From assembly GCA_013399115.1 (NCBI GenBank), contig VXAA01005214.1, positions 153,640 to 217,639 of the forward strand: a DNA stretch of 64,000 nt. The letters run 5' to 3'. The DNA is from Anseranas semipalmata. Taxonomy: Eukaryota > Chordata > Aves > Anseriformes > Anseranatidae. The notes below the pieces were generated by a model, which saw only the letters and a list, made by a program, of their open reading frames with translations, did no database searches and was not told the DNA's origin. Both the position numbers and the translations under genes were made by a program. This document shows, in pieces, positions 48,981-63,200 of this stretch (the first letter of the stretch is position 1; each line of letters begins with the position of its first letter).

Positions 48981-49273
48981 GCCTACAATTAATCTCTATA
49001 TCTTAATTATAGTTTGAACTGTGGTGGACTGATCCAGGAGGAAACTGTAACTCAGTTTCCCCCCCCCCAGAAAAACACATGGGAGCGTGCAGTGGAGAAA
49101 AGAGGACGGGGAAGAGAGAGCAGATGCCAAGGAGCCTAGTAGAGGAAAAGATGCTGCAGTATCTAATAGGTGGTTGGTCTCCTCTGCTTTCACAGGAAAA
49201 TCTTTAAAGGGAAAACACATGCAGAAGCCAAACTAGTCTCTAGAGCTAATTTTGTTTATAAGTCACTGGACTG

Positions 49274-49293
49274 AAAAAAAAAAAAAAAAAAAA
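49274..49293. repeat. A20 homopolymer
   Basis: Uninterrupted A run in intergenic DNA; a C9 run lies 200 bp away at about 49060-49068. Confidence 0.93.
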
Positions 49294-52200
49294 GAAGCAG
49301 AGGTGCTTGTCATAGCTTCTGCTCTTGCTGGATACCAATTAGATGTTATTCATGACTAATTGTATTGCTCTTTAACACAGACTTCCCTATTACAAGATTT
49401 TCTACCGTACTTGTACTTAAATACACAGTAACTAAACAGGGGCATATTTAGGAAGCAATCTTTATCAGAGAGACTAACAAATACTTATAAAAATTAAGAA
49501 GGAAAAAAATAAAATCCATATAAGTTAGCAGCTGTAGGTTTTGATTCAGCACAGCGCCCTGAAGGTTTTTGGTTCAGCAACTTTTTTTCATTATAAAACA
49601 CATAGCTCATCTCTGACTCAGGAAATAATTACCAGGCAATATGAAAGTATAGTATTGCAAAAGAAAAGTGCCATGAAATAGGGAATTCCACTAATTCTAC
49701 CACAAAGGACCACCCAGGAAAGTACTGACCATCAACATTCTGTCATTCAAACTTATTAAAAAGAAAATCTAAAGAAAACATTTTGAGATTTATATTACAG
49801 CATCATGAAATGTTGTGACAGGTCAGCAAAATTAATTAACAGAACCAGAGCCTGAAATCAAGATACAGCTTGTGTGATTAATGTAAATATAGGCTTTCGA
49901 AAATGGTTTAAAGCACCAGACAGTGATGCCAAATAAATACTCTCTCACCTCTGCCAGTTGATCTCATCATGAGAACACAGACATCACATCTCTCAATAAA
50001 AATACATTGTAAGATTTTGGCTGTCCTGACAACATGGCTCATCTAAATGACAGCTTAACCAACGTGCAGCTACAGTCTGCCTAACCAGCACTGCGAGAAA
50101 GACAAGCTTAACTAATTAATCATGGCAAAACACAGACAGTGGGAGCCTCAGAATTCCTGACTTGAGAATCGGTTGTTAATAACATAAAATATTCAGGTCC
50201 AGTCACATGCAAAAACTGTAACTTACCAAGACAGGGAGGATACCCATCAGGAAATAAAATATACAAAACTGCAGAGCAACAAATTGCATTAAACTATGTA
50301 AGCAGATTTTGATAATTGAAAATCTATGATTTTAAGTCCAAATGATTATTTAAATTGTATTTTCCCCTTTACATACAGAAATCTACCTGAGCTATAGAGA
50401 GGCATTGGAAAAGATCTCAGGAAATATGTATTCAGTGGAATTAATTAATAATAGATGCAGAGATTTAACAACTCCTTGTCTCCATTTACCCAGGAAAGAT
50501 GAAAAAAATAGCTGGGCCATGTTAAGAGTGAAAGCAGAGGCAGGTCAGGCATTACAGTAGGCAGCAAGAGGAACGTTTTGAAAAGGTTGGAATGCATTAA
50601 TTACTCTATTCATTAGCTAGAGATATATTTATAAGACAAACCAATACAAGAGACTTGCAAGAGGTAATCCGTGGAAAATAGAATGACAATGAACCTTCAC
50701 CAGTACTGGACGGATTCATATTTGTGCTGCACACAGTGACTGTAAAGAAGTTAGAAAGCAAACAATTATCTGACTCAGAAGAATAGATAATGATTAATCA
50801 AGATTATTTATATTTACTCACCTCTTTATTACTAGTGGAAGATACTGTCCCACAATCAGGACATCGTATTATTGGTTTTAAAAAACTGTTGAAGTGAAAT
50901 AAAGGGTGATTTTATATATGTGATACATACATATATTTTAATGTATTTCATAATTTTAGGCAGTTATCAAAACCCTTTTTATTCTATTAACTGTCATTAG
51001 AGAAATGTTTAACTGTGGTGGGTGTCACTTTCTAAAACAAGCCTTGGCTCGCTTCATAGATTTCAAGTAAAGGAGAAATACGTCTTCCATAATTAATCTT
51101 CTTAGTGACTAGTAATGCCTGGAGATGCTGCCCCACAAGGGAAAAAAAAACATAACAAAACAAAACTTTTACTTTAGCCACTGCCTGCCACCCCTCTCCC
51201 CCATCTACGTAAGCTTTAAATTTATGGTTCCCTTTTTCTTCTAAAGGCCACGTGGTTTTTTTCAGAGGTTATGAACCCAGCTGGGTAAATTTTGTCAGCT
51301 GAAACTTTGCCTGCAACATTCCCCCATCTCTTCTTAAAAATCTTAGGGGAAAATCTGCTCGCTAGAGACAAAATAATTAGGGCTTCAGTTTTTTTTACTT
51401 TTTCTAGTGCTTTGACTACAAACTTGCTTTCAGAAGGCACACAGGTGTTTTCCTTGCCCTGTACAAGCTACTGGCAGGCTTGCAGCCCACCACAGACTGC
51501 TGCCCAGGGACCATGGGAAGGAAAACCACCCCAGAGCTGCAGCCTTAACTCTGAATTTCCCTGGGTTTGTGTGTTTAAGTCAGACGCTTAATGATTTTTT
51601 CAAATGTAGGTTTTGAGTTTGAATAGTACTTTAAGCACTACACTGTCTCCTTAGTGTTTGGAGGGGATTAAGTTCAGAGTTCATTGTGTTGTCTGTCATT
51701 TTAAAAAGATTAGATAGTTTAGTTTGGCTCCTACCGGCAATGTAAAAGTCTCCGTATTTATTGACTGTCTGGAGTCATTATCAAAGCTTCCAAAACCAAT
51801 CGACACCTTGTAAACAAAAATCCCATTATTTTAGTGATCCTGATAAGATTTACATGGTATCTGCATTTTTGTTATGATTGATTGAAATGTTAGACATATT
51901 ATTACTGTAACGGGTTTGGTGACAAATGATTACAAATTCAATTAGCAAATTAAGCTTTACACTGGTTTGGAAAACTCAAATGAATGTGACCCATCCTGGT
52001 CTATGTCAGACGTAACTTGTAGTTTTGTGTTTGGATCAGAAAAATTTTGAGAATTGCTTCGAATTTTCTTCCAGGAACAAGATCCTCTCCAAGGGAGGAA
52101 ATAATATTTTATACTTTATGAATAATCTCAAGAAAAATGCCAAACTAAGAAAGAATATCATGTGAAGGAGTTTGAAGTACTTAAATAGTACATTATGGGC

Positions 52201-53079
52201 ACATGGTAGGAAAGCTGTATGCCACTAGATTACTGCTATATAATTTTTATTTGTATGAACTATTTATTTTTCAAATAACATTGAGATCAAGTTGAATTAG
52301 AGGCCCAGAATTCACAGAGGCATTCTCAAGAAATGACTGAAGGGTTTAGATTGGTTTTAAGAAGTGACAAAGCCAAATGACAGAGCTGTCAACTGAACAG
52401 TCCACATTTGTAACTATTACCCTGATAAGCAGTCCTGCTGATGGTACCCCAAGACTAGCATTCATAAGTCAGATGCTAGAAATACAGCAGTGTATTTCTG
52501 AAATAGGATGATGTATTTCACTGTAATTATAAAGAAGATCCACTATTAAATTATAAAGTATAACTGACAGGCTGAGCAAGTTCAATTTAATTTGAGAATT
52601 TTGGCATCTTTTTTATAACCATACTGTCATGGCAATGTTTTTTTCACGATGATCCAGAAAGGAAGTAAGTTAAGGTACTTCAGGGGAAGTGAGGCTTTTC
52701 TTAGACCTGATGTTCTAGTTGGTTGTTCTGAATATTCAGCTTATGCTGAGCACATCATGTAGGATTCTGACGTAGACTGGTTTTAAGGAAAGCCCATTCC
52801 TGTTAGATTTCAACTCTCATTGTGCAACAAGTCATTTTCTGCGGTGATCCTCTTGGTGAACTTTTGTTTGCTGAAATTTGCTAAATACTTGCTACTGCAA
52901 ATGTTAATCAAATGGTGTTAATAAATCAAATCAATTTGTTAAAACCTTGTATGTTGACAGTGCCAAGGTATCCTGTAATCTATGACAAAAGAATCAATAG
53001 AAGCACATGAAAACATTACCACTGTGAGACGATATTGATTTTTGTCTTAGAAATACTTACTTAGCTCCTTAACCAAATC

Positions 53080-53135
53080 ATTAAAATCAATAGAAAGTCT
53101 CCCATTGACTTCACTGGGTTTGGGGTCAGATTTCT
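53080..53135. mobile_element. Possible ancient amniote interspersed repeat fragment
   Basis: AAAATCAATAGAAAGTCTCC followed by CATTGACTTCACTGGGTTTG resembles the widespread amniote motif of the form AATCAATGGAAAG-CTCCCATTGACTTCAATGGG. I do not assign a family name. Confidence 0.5.
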
Positions 53136-55879
53136 AGACTGACAATTCTTGATGCAGGTACTATTTCTCAAGTCTGCAGGTGTGGAGCAGAACAAGGTTC
53201 TGATCCATATTGACAATTTCCAGACATGCCTGTGATGCAAACAACAGTAAGCACCCCTCCTCGGGACAGTTACTACATTTTTATCCTCACAACCATTCAT
53301 TCACCTGGAACTGTATCCCAAGGATGATTTTAGTGTAGATTTCTCTCAATAACTCTTATCCCACTGCATGTTTTCTTAGGAAATACAGATTAGGAGGTCT
53401 TCGTGATAGGCAGTTTGTGTGTCTTGGGTCTTCAAACTGAAATCCTCCCCTGTTTGGTTATATTTAAACACAATGCTTTAAGTAGTGCCCTTTCCCATTA
53501 GAATAATTTCTCAAAGAATTTATAACCTTCAAGGTAAAGGTCTGTGTAATGGGATTATAGCCATAACAACTACACAATAGCATCATTAAAGGCACTTCAG
53601 TTACATTTACTTTCCCAGTGCTTGAATTTATTGCTACACTGTAAAGTCTCTATTCAGAAAAAAATACATTTAGCTCAATTTATAGAGCTGACTTTGCCTG
53701 AGAGAGATTAGAACTAAAATGATTTGAGATAGAATCAAAGAATTCCATCTTTTTAATGAGTCTGTTAAAGGCAGGAGCACCTAATACAAATATTTAACTC
53801 TGTTGTTGAACACTACAGCCAAAGTCATCAAGAGGAAATTTATAGGGAGCTCTAAAGTCACTTGACAATGATTTTCTTGGGTTATGACTTCTCAAATTGC
53901 TGTTTATTGCCAATAGCACTACATTTCAACATAAATAGGATTCATGGGATTAGTGCACTGTCCTGGTAAAGATGTTTAATTTTCACTTTGAATGAGCTAT
54001 GGTAATTGAACCCCTTTCTTTTTGTATAAGAAGTGCCTTTAAACAAGGTTAGCTATTTTTATACACACTAATGAATCACTAGCTAAAAAACCTTTTTGGT
54101 CAGATGCCAGGCTTGCCTTGTTACCTGCTGTTCTCAGTACATATAATGCATGAGGTGAAGGGGGGAGGAGGGGGTTGAAGATGAAAGGAAATTACTACTT
54201 AATGTTCTATTAAGAAAGAAGACATTAACCAATACTGCTTAAAATACTTCAGCATCAATGGGATTAAAAATGTGTAAAGAAAAAAATCCCTTGCCCCCTA
54301 AGTAACTAGTTCAAATCCACCCAGTTTAGTCTTTAAAATGACATTTGAACTTTTTTTTTTTAATTAGGTTGATAAACTATTTTTGTGAATGGACTGAAGC
54401 ACAGCAAACCTTAGCAGACAGTTGGAGACAGGATTACCTCTCAAGTTTAGGATGAGTTCCACTCTTCTGAAACGCTCTTTTCAAGAAGAGTTGAAGAATG
54501 CTCATGATTCACAACGTCAGAGCCCAAACAATTCCTAATCTTCCAGGAAAATAACCGACCCAGGTTCCCTGCCTGTTACTTCATCATTCCAACTGGTTAC
54601 AAGATAACAAGCATTTTAAGATCACTTTAAATAGTTCAGTACTACACATTGCTTCTTACAGTTAGAGTCTCTTAAAGTCCCATGCCATAGGCAGTCAACA
54701 GCTCTGGGATGCTCAGGAACACTTTCGCTGTGCCTTTCACTTCTCTTTCCTTGGCTACAGGGGTCATTGCAGCACCATTTGCAGGCCAGTTTCCCTAGAG
54801 GATGAGCACATCACACCACTTGGCACAAACTTTCCTTTAGGTAGGTATGTCTTTTGAGGGGGGGAAGAAATTAAAGGGGCAAATGATGGTGTTTAAACAT
54901 TTACTGGTTTCAGCTAATGAAGTATGGAACCTTATTTTTGTATATTTGATTTACCTCACAGTCAGGGTACAGTGATTTCTGTTTCTGTAAGGCATCAGAG
55001 GCTACACCTATACTAGGAAACTAAGCAGGGCTGGGACCTGTGGGCAAATGGCACAGCACAGCTCCCATCCACATGGCCAGACAATCTCCTACTGTATAAC
55101 AGAATGGCCTCATACTTCCTGACCGCTGGGAACCAGCTGGTGGCCTCTGCCATGCCCTGAGCACCGTGATGAGGATAGTTGGCTGTTACAGGCAAATCGC
55201 TAGAAGAGAGATGACAGCCAATAAAACAAAGCAGACATTGCAGCCCTGTGCCCTCTCCCTGCATTCACCCAAACGGGTGCAGCCAGACAGATGACCATGG
55301 GTGCTGTGATCTGCTTTGAGACCCAGCTGCACCTGAGATAGCAGTATGACCACTGAAACCCATGAGAACAAGTTTTTCAAAGGGTCACAAAGCCGAAATC
55401 CACTGACAGGCACAATTTCCCAAAGGGCAATGCAGGGAGGATTTGCTGAGCATGCACCCTCACAACCCCTGGCCCTAAATATCCTGCCAGGTCGAGAGCT
55501 TTCACAAGGTCCCAGCACAAAGTGACAGGGCTCTCCTCCCTCAAAAACATCGCAGGGTCCAGCCATGCAAAAAGGAAAGTATTTGCCCAATGATATTTAA
55601 AATTCCCTCGTGGCAGTGAGAGAAGCCCGTGAGGCAGGCAGCAGGAGAGGGAAGCAGCAGCGGCAGCGCAGCCCCCTGCTCTCGCGGTGGGGAAGTCAGG
55701 CCTCCACAGCGGCCACCACTGCACATCCCCAGGCCTGGGCAGGGGGTGTCTCGGAGAAGGGCTTAGGAATTCTGTGGTTTTCCAGTGCTGAAGGTCTCGG
55801 CAAGAGACAAAGCATTCTTCCTGCTGGGTCTCTTCCTAGAAGTTCTCATTTTGTACATGAGGACAAGTTCTTGTTTTTC

Positions 55880-55884
<5 letters not shown>

Positions 55885-55912
<28 letters not shown>
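55885..55912. repeat. A28 homopolymer at the end of a GC-rich block
   Basis: Twenty-eight A directly after CATATT, so an ATTAAA hexamer overlaps its start. It closes a GC-richer stretch (about 55240-55880). Confidence 0.95.
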
Positions 55913-55913
<1 letters not shown>

Positions 55914-58900
55914 AATTTTCGGTCATTGCTGATTTTTATCATGAGGAACAATGATGTAATGCCTTCTGATTTTTTGTGACTGCCAGTAAACTGCTGAACA
56001 ACTTTTGGGTGCCTATGGAAGTGTGCCTTCTCTCATCTAATGATCCCTAAAGTTAACATGTAAATTAATCAACATTAAGACACCAGACACAAATAAAAGT
56101 ATTCATCACCCCTTCCTGCTTTTGGGAAATGATCTCATCTGCTTCTCCCTTACTTAAATTTGTAGGTTTTGAGATAGCGGAATTCACTTTTGTAGGCCAA
56201 TGATCTGATTTGGTTCATTGTTGCTAATGTTAATTCTCAAGCTTCTCAGGAGGGCAACATGGAAGCACTTTATCCAATTCAGAAATGCCTGGTTAGGAAA
56301 GTAGAAATGCCATATTTCTGATCTTCACTCCCTCTATGATCTCTTGTGACAATCACACCTATATTAGTCTGCAGCTGCAATCCTCTCTGTCAAAACAATG
56401 TAGTGACATTTCTGAAAACTGGTGAACGATTTGTTAAAATTCATTGAAAGCATTTCACAAATTGAGAAATAATCTCAGGAGAAAACATTCAGATTGCATT
56501 AGTAATATATTTGATAGCCAATACCACTCTTTACCTATTTTAAATGTCTTTTTTTTTTTTTTTGCATAACACTTACAAAAATAGAAGTCTGCCTAGTTTT
56601 ATAACAGCTGAATCAGTAATATTCTAGCAATGATTGATGCAACCATGAAGTCATGCTTACAGATCACAGATTTTTCAGGATTCATTGAATCTTTCTTTCT
56701 GCATGTGGGAGTTTACATAATTCTTCTTGAATATAAAGCAGCATAGCAAAAGACAATTAGACCTTTCTGGCTGGTGCACTTTGCGTCTGCTTTCTGCTCA
56801 GGGCATGGTAAAACAGAACTGATGAAATATTCCTCATCGGACTTGCTGGTTAATTTAAGAGTCAATCTAGTCAATCACTCACTAGTGCCAAGAATTCAGA
56901 GATGGAGATAACAAGTTGTATCTCCCTGTAGCATTTATGCAGTTAACCAAGGCTAACCCGTCCAGCTAGTCACTCGTTGTTAAAGCGCTGAGAGGTAAGG
57001 GGTCACTAGACACTCCCAATTTCTAGAGGTCTAGACAGGCTGTAAAGAAAGGAGTGTATAGGCTTTTACAGAGTCAGGAGCATCCTACTTACAGGCTGCA
57101 AGTACAGAGATCTACTCCAATATGAGATGAACACCCTCCATCTACCCTCCCCTCCAAAAACGAACGAACAAACCCATCCTTTTACCTCAATCCCTCAAAA
57201 CAGCTCTAAAAGATTTGAAACAATGGTTAAGATGAAGAACATTTGTCTGCTACTAACAGAAACTTTTTTTTAACATAAAGAATATTTTCATACATCAGAT
57301 TTTACACAACCATACAGGGTATAGATCTCTTTTTTATATCAGTCCTTAAGAACAGAACTAGCCAATCTAAATCAAATATATGGTTCACCAAGTAAAGACT
57401 AAAAGACATGAATTTACTCAGATAAGGATTACTATCAAACTCTGTAAATCTATGCAACTAAATTAGAACTCTTTAATGTTATTTTATATTCAATATTGAA
57501 TCCGGTCTTAGAAAGTCATCCACTACTTATTTCGGTGCAGCTATTCTGACAACTGTGCCTAGATAACACATTCTATCACACCCAACAACAGCTTGCAAAT
57601 GTTTTCAAAAGCCTTGTGTCAATTACAATACATACAATGTCATAACAACACAGTAACCAGTAATCATGCCTGCCTTTGGCAAACATTCTTTTAAGAACTA
57701 TAAATGTGCCAAGCACTGTAAGCTATGTCTTCTCCAACTCCTTTACTTACCCAGCTGCTAGATTTCTTAGAACTTCCAAAGCAGCCAGCAACAACTCCAG
57801 TTTTTGGTCTGTGCATATGTAATAAAAAAAATACATAATTTTGTATGTCCAATCATCTTTAAGTTCAAAGTAATTCTTCATTCATTCTTAGAATGTACTG
57901 GAATGAAAATGCCTTTGAGTTCAACTTCAGATGTTCTTTCTGGTTGTAGATGGTCTTTTTGAAGACCACTTAATATAAAAGCACAGAGTACCATGAAAAA
58001 ATAAAAGTAAAATAGCAAAGTATCTGTATCATCATAATTTATTTACATAGGTATATAATTATGATTCAAAAGACAACTTGTGTAATGACAAAGAAAAATG
58101 ACTGTCTTTCAGTGAGTACAAAGCTACTTAAAAATGAGTTGTGATTTGCATAAGAATAATTTTATAAGACAGGATTTCTGTTAAGCATGATGGAGAAGCC
58201 AATATGTAAGCAAACTGCTACGTAATTGATACTTGGTGAAGTTTTAACAGTATTTAATACCTGTCTTTTTGAACTGGCATCTGACAGCTGCTCAGACAGC
58301 TGTGATGAAATTTTTCCTGTGAATCCAACTACTTGTAAAGCTTTCTTTAACAGCACATTTTGCTGAGTACTATGCTGCGTATAGTTTTATTTGTATGGTT
58401 TGCATTTCTAATTAACAGCAGGTATGCCAAATCCAGGATTAAATATTTTATTTTTTGTGCTTATTTAGCCCCTTCCAAAATTTGACTCATGAAATCTTGC
58501 AACATATTCAAAATGCCAAGTCACGAAAGGGGATAATGTGTTGTGAACATTTTAATCCATACTTACTATCTATAATGGGCACCATTGGACTTGATGTGGT
58601 CTTAATGCAATGCAAGCTGAGGGTTCTTGTAACACTGAAGAATCCTCATCAACACCTGGCCTTGTGCTATACTTATTCTACTCATTTTTTTTTACATAAA
58701 GGGTCTAAAGAGGAAAAATCCTTCCTTAAAACTGGCAAGTGAATTGATTCACCATTCCCTAGCCTAACAAGCTTAGTCTTCAGATCATTAACTGGAGCTG
58801 ATTAGACCTGTAGCTGCCCTTCAGATAATCATAATCCATCTCTCAAATACACCTTGCTCTTGTGCACCTAGTAATAACAGTTCTGTATGTGGAGAAGAAT

Positions 58901-59464
58901 CAGGGTGGGTCACCAGGAACTGGACATGTGAGACGCTAAGTTGATTCACAGGGCCAGGATCTCTAAGCTTAGAGTGGTCAAAATCAAATCCTTCCTTTCC
59001 TGCTCAAATACATAGCCAGATATATGGTATATAATTGCACTGCCCAGTAAGTCACACTGCTAATAAAAGTATGACAATGCTTATTGCACAAAATTTGCTA
59101 ACTTGTAGGTCTCAAAAGAAAAAAAATAATATGAATGTGTTATAGAAAATAATAAGCCTTCAGTAACTCCTTGTAAAAGCACCACTGAAGATGGGCTATC
59201 CCACACATCACTTTCCAGGTTAGCTGGTCAGAATCGACACACCCAGAGCTGTTGAGGACTGGGATAATATGTGTCCAGAAACAAACAAAACAGCTTGGTC
59301 TCCCGCAAGTTAAAACAAGATAATGATTTGGGAAACAAAAACAAATCCTACTTTTATTTAAACATGACAGCATTTTGTTGTTATTCTAAAAGAGAATTAC
59401 TCAAATGATTGCTATAGCTTCTGAGCATCACAGAACCATGAATGAACTTACTGCTACCCTCTTA

Positions 59465-59620
59465 GGTAAGGAAATATCAGCTGTTTCACAGGTGGGATAT
59501 TGAAGCATAGACTTATTTTACTAAATGATTTACCCAACTTTAAGCTGGAAATTAGTGGCAAAGCAGAAAATTGAATCCAGATTTCCCAAATCCCATCTCA
59601 GAACCTTCAACACAAGAACA
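59465..59620 (-). mobile_element. MIR-like core SINE, reverse orientation
   Basis: Successive segments (TTTCACAGGTGGGATATTGA, AGCATAGA, GATTTACCCAACTTTAAGCTGG, ATTAGTGGCAAAGCAG, TTGAATCCAGATTTCCCAAA) follow the order of the MIR reverse complement (TTTACAGATGAGGAAACTGA, GGCACAGA, GACTTGCCCAAGGTCACACA, TAAGTGGCAGAGC, TTCGAACCCAGG). Divergence is high, as expected of a very old element. Confidence 0.6.
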
Positions 59621-59698
59621 CCCATCCTTTGCAGAAATGAGTGCCTCTGGTTTATTTCTGGTACTTCCAGGTTCTGATGGGGTTGGAAGTATTCCAAC

Positions 59699-59699
59699 N
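59699..59699. other. Single ambiguous base
   Basis: One N in otherwise complete intergenic sequence. Confidence 1.
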
Positions 59700-61134
59700 G
59701 AGAGTGAAAAATGAAACAAATACAAGCATAACCAAACTTTTTTTTACAGCCTCAAGCTTGGTTTAAATTGAGGACAAGTCTCTGTAATAATTTTTTCAAA
59801 GCAAATCAATATCTACATAAAAGTCTATGTGTTGTGATCTGAATTTCCTTTCTAAAGCAGGTTAATAACCATACCTAAAAATATAAAAAAGAAAGCAATT
59901 TTGGAAGTCAGACACTTAGGGGTTCAATCTTCTAGACATAGTCTTATGGAGAACTTATTGCCCAAAAAGTTGGATCTGCTGCCCAGGACACAAGTTCCCT
60001 GGCCCTTGCCTAAACTGGACCAAAGAATGAGAATGGAAGAAAATAAGTTACTTTTCTTGATAGCATTAGTTTTCTGGTTTGACACTCTCTGAACTGGCTG
60101 GCTGCCAGGTCATACAACCACTGCTCCTGGTGCAAGAAAAGGGGCATGAAACTATGGCAGGGAGCAGGAAGTGGGACTGTGCTTTTCAGCAACAGATAGC
60201 TGTCACAGCAAAGATAGTCTAACACCAAACCACATTAAATGAGGAAAATTTTGGTCACAGATTAAGGTAGCCATTTATTTTGGAATGTAGAGAGGAAGAA
60301 GGGTCTCTCTCCTTTGCTCATACTTGCATGGAGTAGTTTACCAGACTGGTATCATCATGGCTGTGCAAACGTTGTGTTCTTCTGAACAGCTAAAACTTCT
60401 TTGGGATAGAGAAACTCATCTCTGACAGAGTCATTAGTGCAAATCAGACACAAAAGAGTGAGATTGTGGTTCCACTGTTAGACTATCTAGTAGGATAAGT
60501 TCAGACCTGATCTGGCATAGAAACCATGATCACAAACATCTTGGCTAATCAGCTATGTTTGTCCTTCAAGAAAAAAAACAGTAATAATAATTGAAGAAAG
60601 ACTGTGTGCAGTGTTTTCTGTCATGGAGCCCTGCATTTCTAATCAGGTACAAGGCTCCCTAAAAACAGATTTACCATCTATTGAAACCACAGCCAAAAAT
60701 TTACACACTTTGTACAGAAGCAAATCTGCATCCTACAGTGTAATTGCTTCACCTTCCAGAAGGCAACAATTTGCCAAGGTAGGTGTTGTTTTTCAGTTTA
60801 GCACTAGGCTCCCAACAAGATGAAAACAGCTTGTGGTAAATATAATAGCTGGCAGCCTGAACAATAGCAATTAGGACAACAGCCTAAATCCTGTGGTGTT
60901 TCTGGAAAATGTGTGAACGGTCTTGCTAGTCTGCTGATAAGAAGTTTAAATTAACATGCATTAGCGTCCCTGGGAGTCCTAGAGCAGCCCCAAGCCAAGA
61001 AATTGTTAAACTGGTGGTTCTTCAGCCTGGTTGATTTTAGCTGGATTTAAGCAGAACTTTAAAGCTGACACCATCTTACGTGCTTTCCTTAGCAGGGACA
61101 CAACATGTGTGTTTGCGGAAAGCGGGGGTCCTGG

Positions 61135-61150
61135 AGAGAGAGAGAGAGAA
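61135..61150. repeat. Short (GA)n tract
   Basis: About seven GA units. Confidence 0.85.
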
Positions 61151-63179
61151 AAGGAATGGACAGAAGGAATTTTATTTAAAAGTCTCACCTTAACTGGAAA
61201 AAGTGAATCTGTTAATTCAATTGATTAGAATTTTCACACTCACTAGAATCCATAAGCCATAGACTGTCAAGAGAGGTGGACCCATCAGACATCTCCAGTG
61301 GCACATAGGCTACCATCACCTACTTGAACATTTAAGATTTTATACATACATACAATATATATAAATCAATATAGACAAGAATATCTATAATTACAAACGA
61401 CAAGAAAATATCAACCTTATCTAGACAGTAAATGCCAACACCTCCTTTTCACACACCACCCCTCCAAAAAAAGGCAGTTGAGGACATTTTTAGGGTGGTA
61501 TGAGGTTCCACAAAGCAGAACTATGCAAAACTTCCAGTTTTCACAGTGCAAATGTGTACACATGAAATGCTATATGGCTAATTAGTATCTGTAAACTTGA
61601 TTCAGAGCACTGATTACCCATATTGACTAACAAAAGCCAGTTTTCCCCCACTACCACAGTGAAAACTGAATCATTCTTCATAAGGCAACAGCATGCATTT
61701 GCTTTCTGCAAAATACTATTATTTTTAAAGTAAAAGTATTTTGGAACAGCGTGAGAGTTTGAGATAGATTCCCGACTTTCACTTTTGCTATATAATCAGA
61801 CTGAAAGAGAAGGGGAGGAAAGTTCAGCTTCTTTAAAAATAATAATAAAAACCTCAGTTTTGAGAGATTTCTTGTTTTCCAGCCAGCAGCAACAGTTTCT
61901 TCACAACAAAGCTCTGAAAATGTTCAAAAATAAAGCACAGAGCAGTGTGTCTCACACCTTTCAAAATTTCCCCTAACTCCACTGATTGACTGGTAAGGCC
62001 TACACAACTCCTCCTGTGGAAAACGTGGTGGGAGGCAGGAATTGACTGCAGGAAGGCACAGCAAAATGCCTCTCAGGGTTTCCTTGGCATAGCAAGGCAG
62101 ACTGGAAAACAGCGGAATAAGAACTGGATTATTTCATCTCTCTGAAGGACTGACAGGAAAGGGTCTGCCAGAAGCTCCAGTCGTCCCTACAGGTTTGGCC
62201 TCAGGGGCCCCTTCCTTCATCGTGAGGGCTCTGCTCAGGTCACATCACTGACTGAGTTGCTCGATGGGATTTGAAGTAATGTCTTAATTATGTTCATTGG
62301 CCAATACAGCAGTTAAAATAATGAGGAAAAAAAAAAAAAAACAACAAAAAATACAAGCAGTTTCTGCCCGTGTTCTGTTAATAACATATTATTTTACAAG
62401 TAAGGAGACAACAAGAGAATAGACATCTTTTACTGCTGAATAATTTTAACATTTTTCTTTATTTTTCCTTCTTATAGTACTAGCAGATTTTAGTAAACAG
62501 AGAAGTGTTACATCATGGACCCAAGGGCACATACTGGCATAAACTTCATATGCTCAGTTTTGCGTCAGTCACGTGGTTAAAACACGCACCAGAAGCACGT
62601 GGGAAGGGGCAGAAACATACCCAAAGCTACATCTTCCCTGACTGGCAAGCAGGTATCGGGCTCCGCAATGGACGGACATTTATCAGCCGCCATGAAACCA
62701 GCTTGTATTGAGCAAAAGGGCCAATACAGTTAAGTTAGATACTGCACAGGGCGTGGAAGAGGGTGGTATTGAAAACCAGAGTCAGCACAGAGGAGCTGTT
62801 GCTCACAGGAGAAGTATTACTGCACAGTTTGAATAGGCTTCCTGTGGCTGCCCATGACGACTAACATCTGGCAGTACAGCCTGTTGTACCGAAGAGGGAA
62901 CTCCTTTATCAGGGCTACAGAAAATAGAAACAACCACAAAGGTGGGAGAGCAGGTTCATAAGCCCCAGCCTCTTACACAAACTGCTGATCTTACTTGTTA
63001 CACTCTTGGACACTGTGCCTTAGGCTTGACACATGATTGTCTAGATAACCATCTATCATTTCAGATTTGCTTAAACAACAGCCAGCCTGAAACATATGGA
63101 TTCAAAATTTTAGTGTGTTTTTGTAATGCAAGCAGGCACCACAGTAGTTTACACCAAGTGAATCTCAGTTGGGTTTGGG

Positions 63180-63200
63180 TTTTTTTTTTTTTTTTTTTTT
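63180..63200. repeat. T21 homopolymer
   Basis: Uninterrupted T run in intergenic DNA. Confidence 0.95.

Noticed and set aside
58455..58742. 95-codon plus-strand open frame
   Set aside because: No similarity recognised, no promoter or splice signals; chance frame in intergenic DNA.
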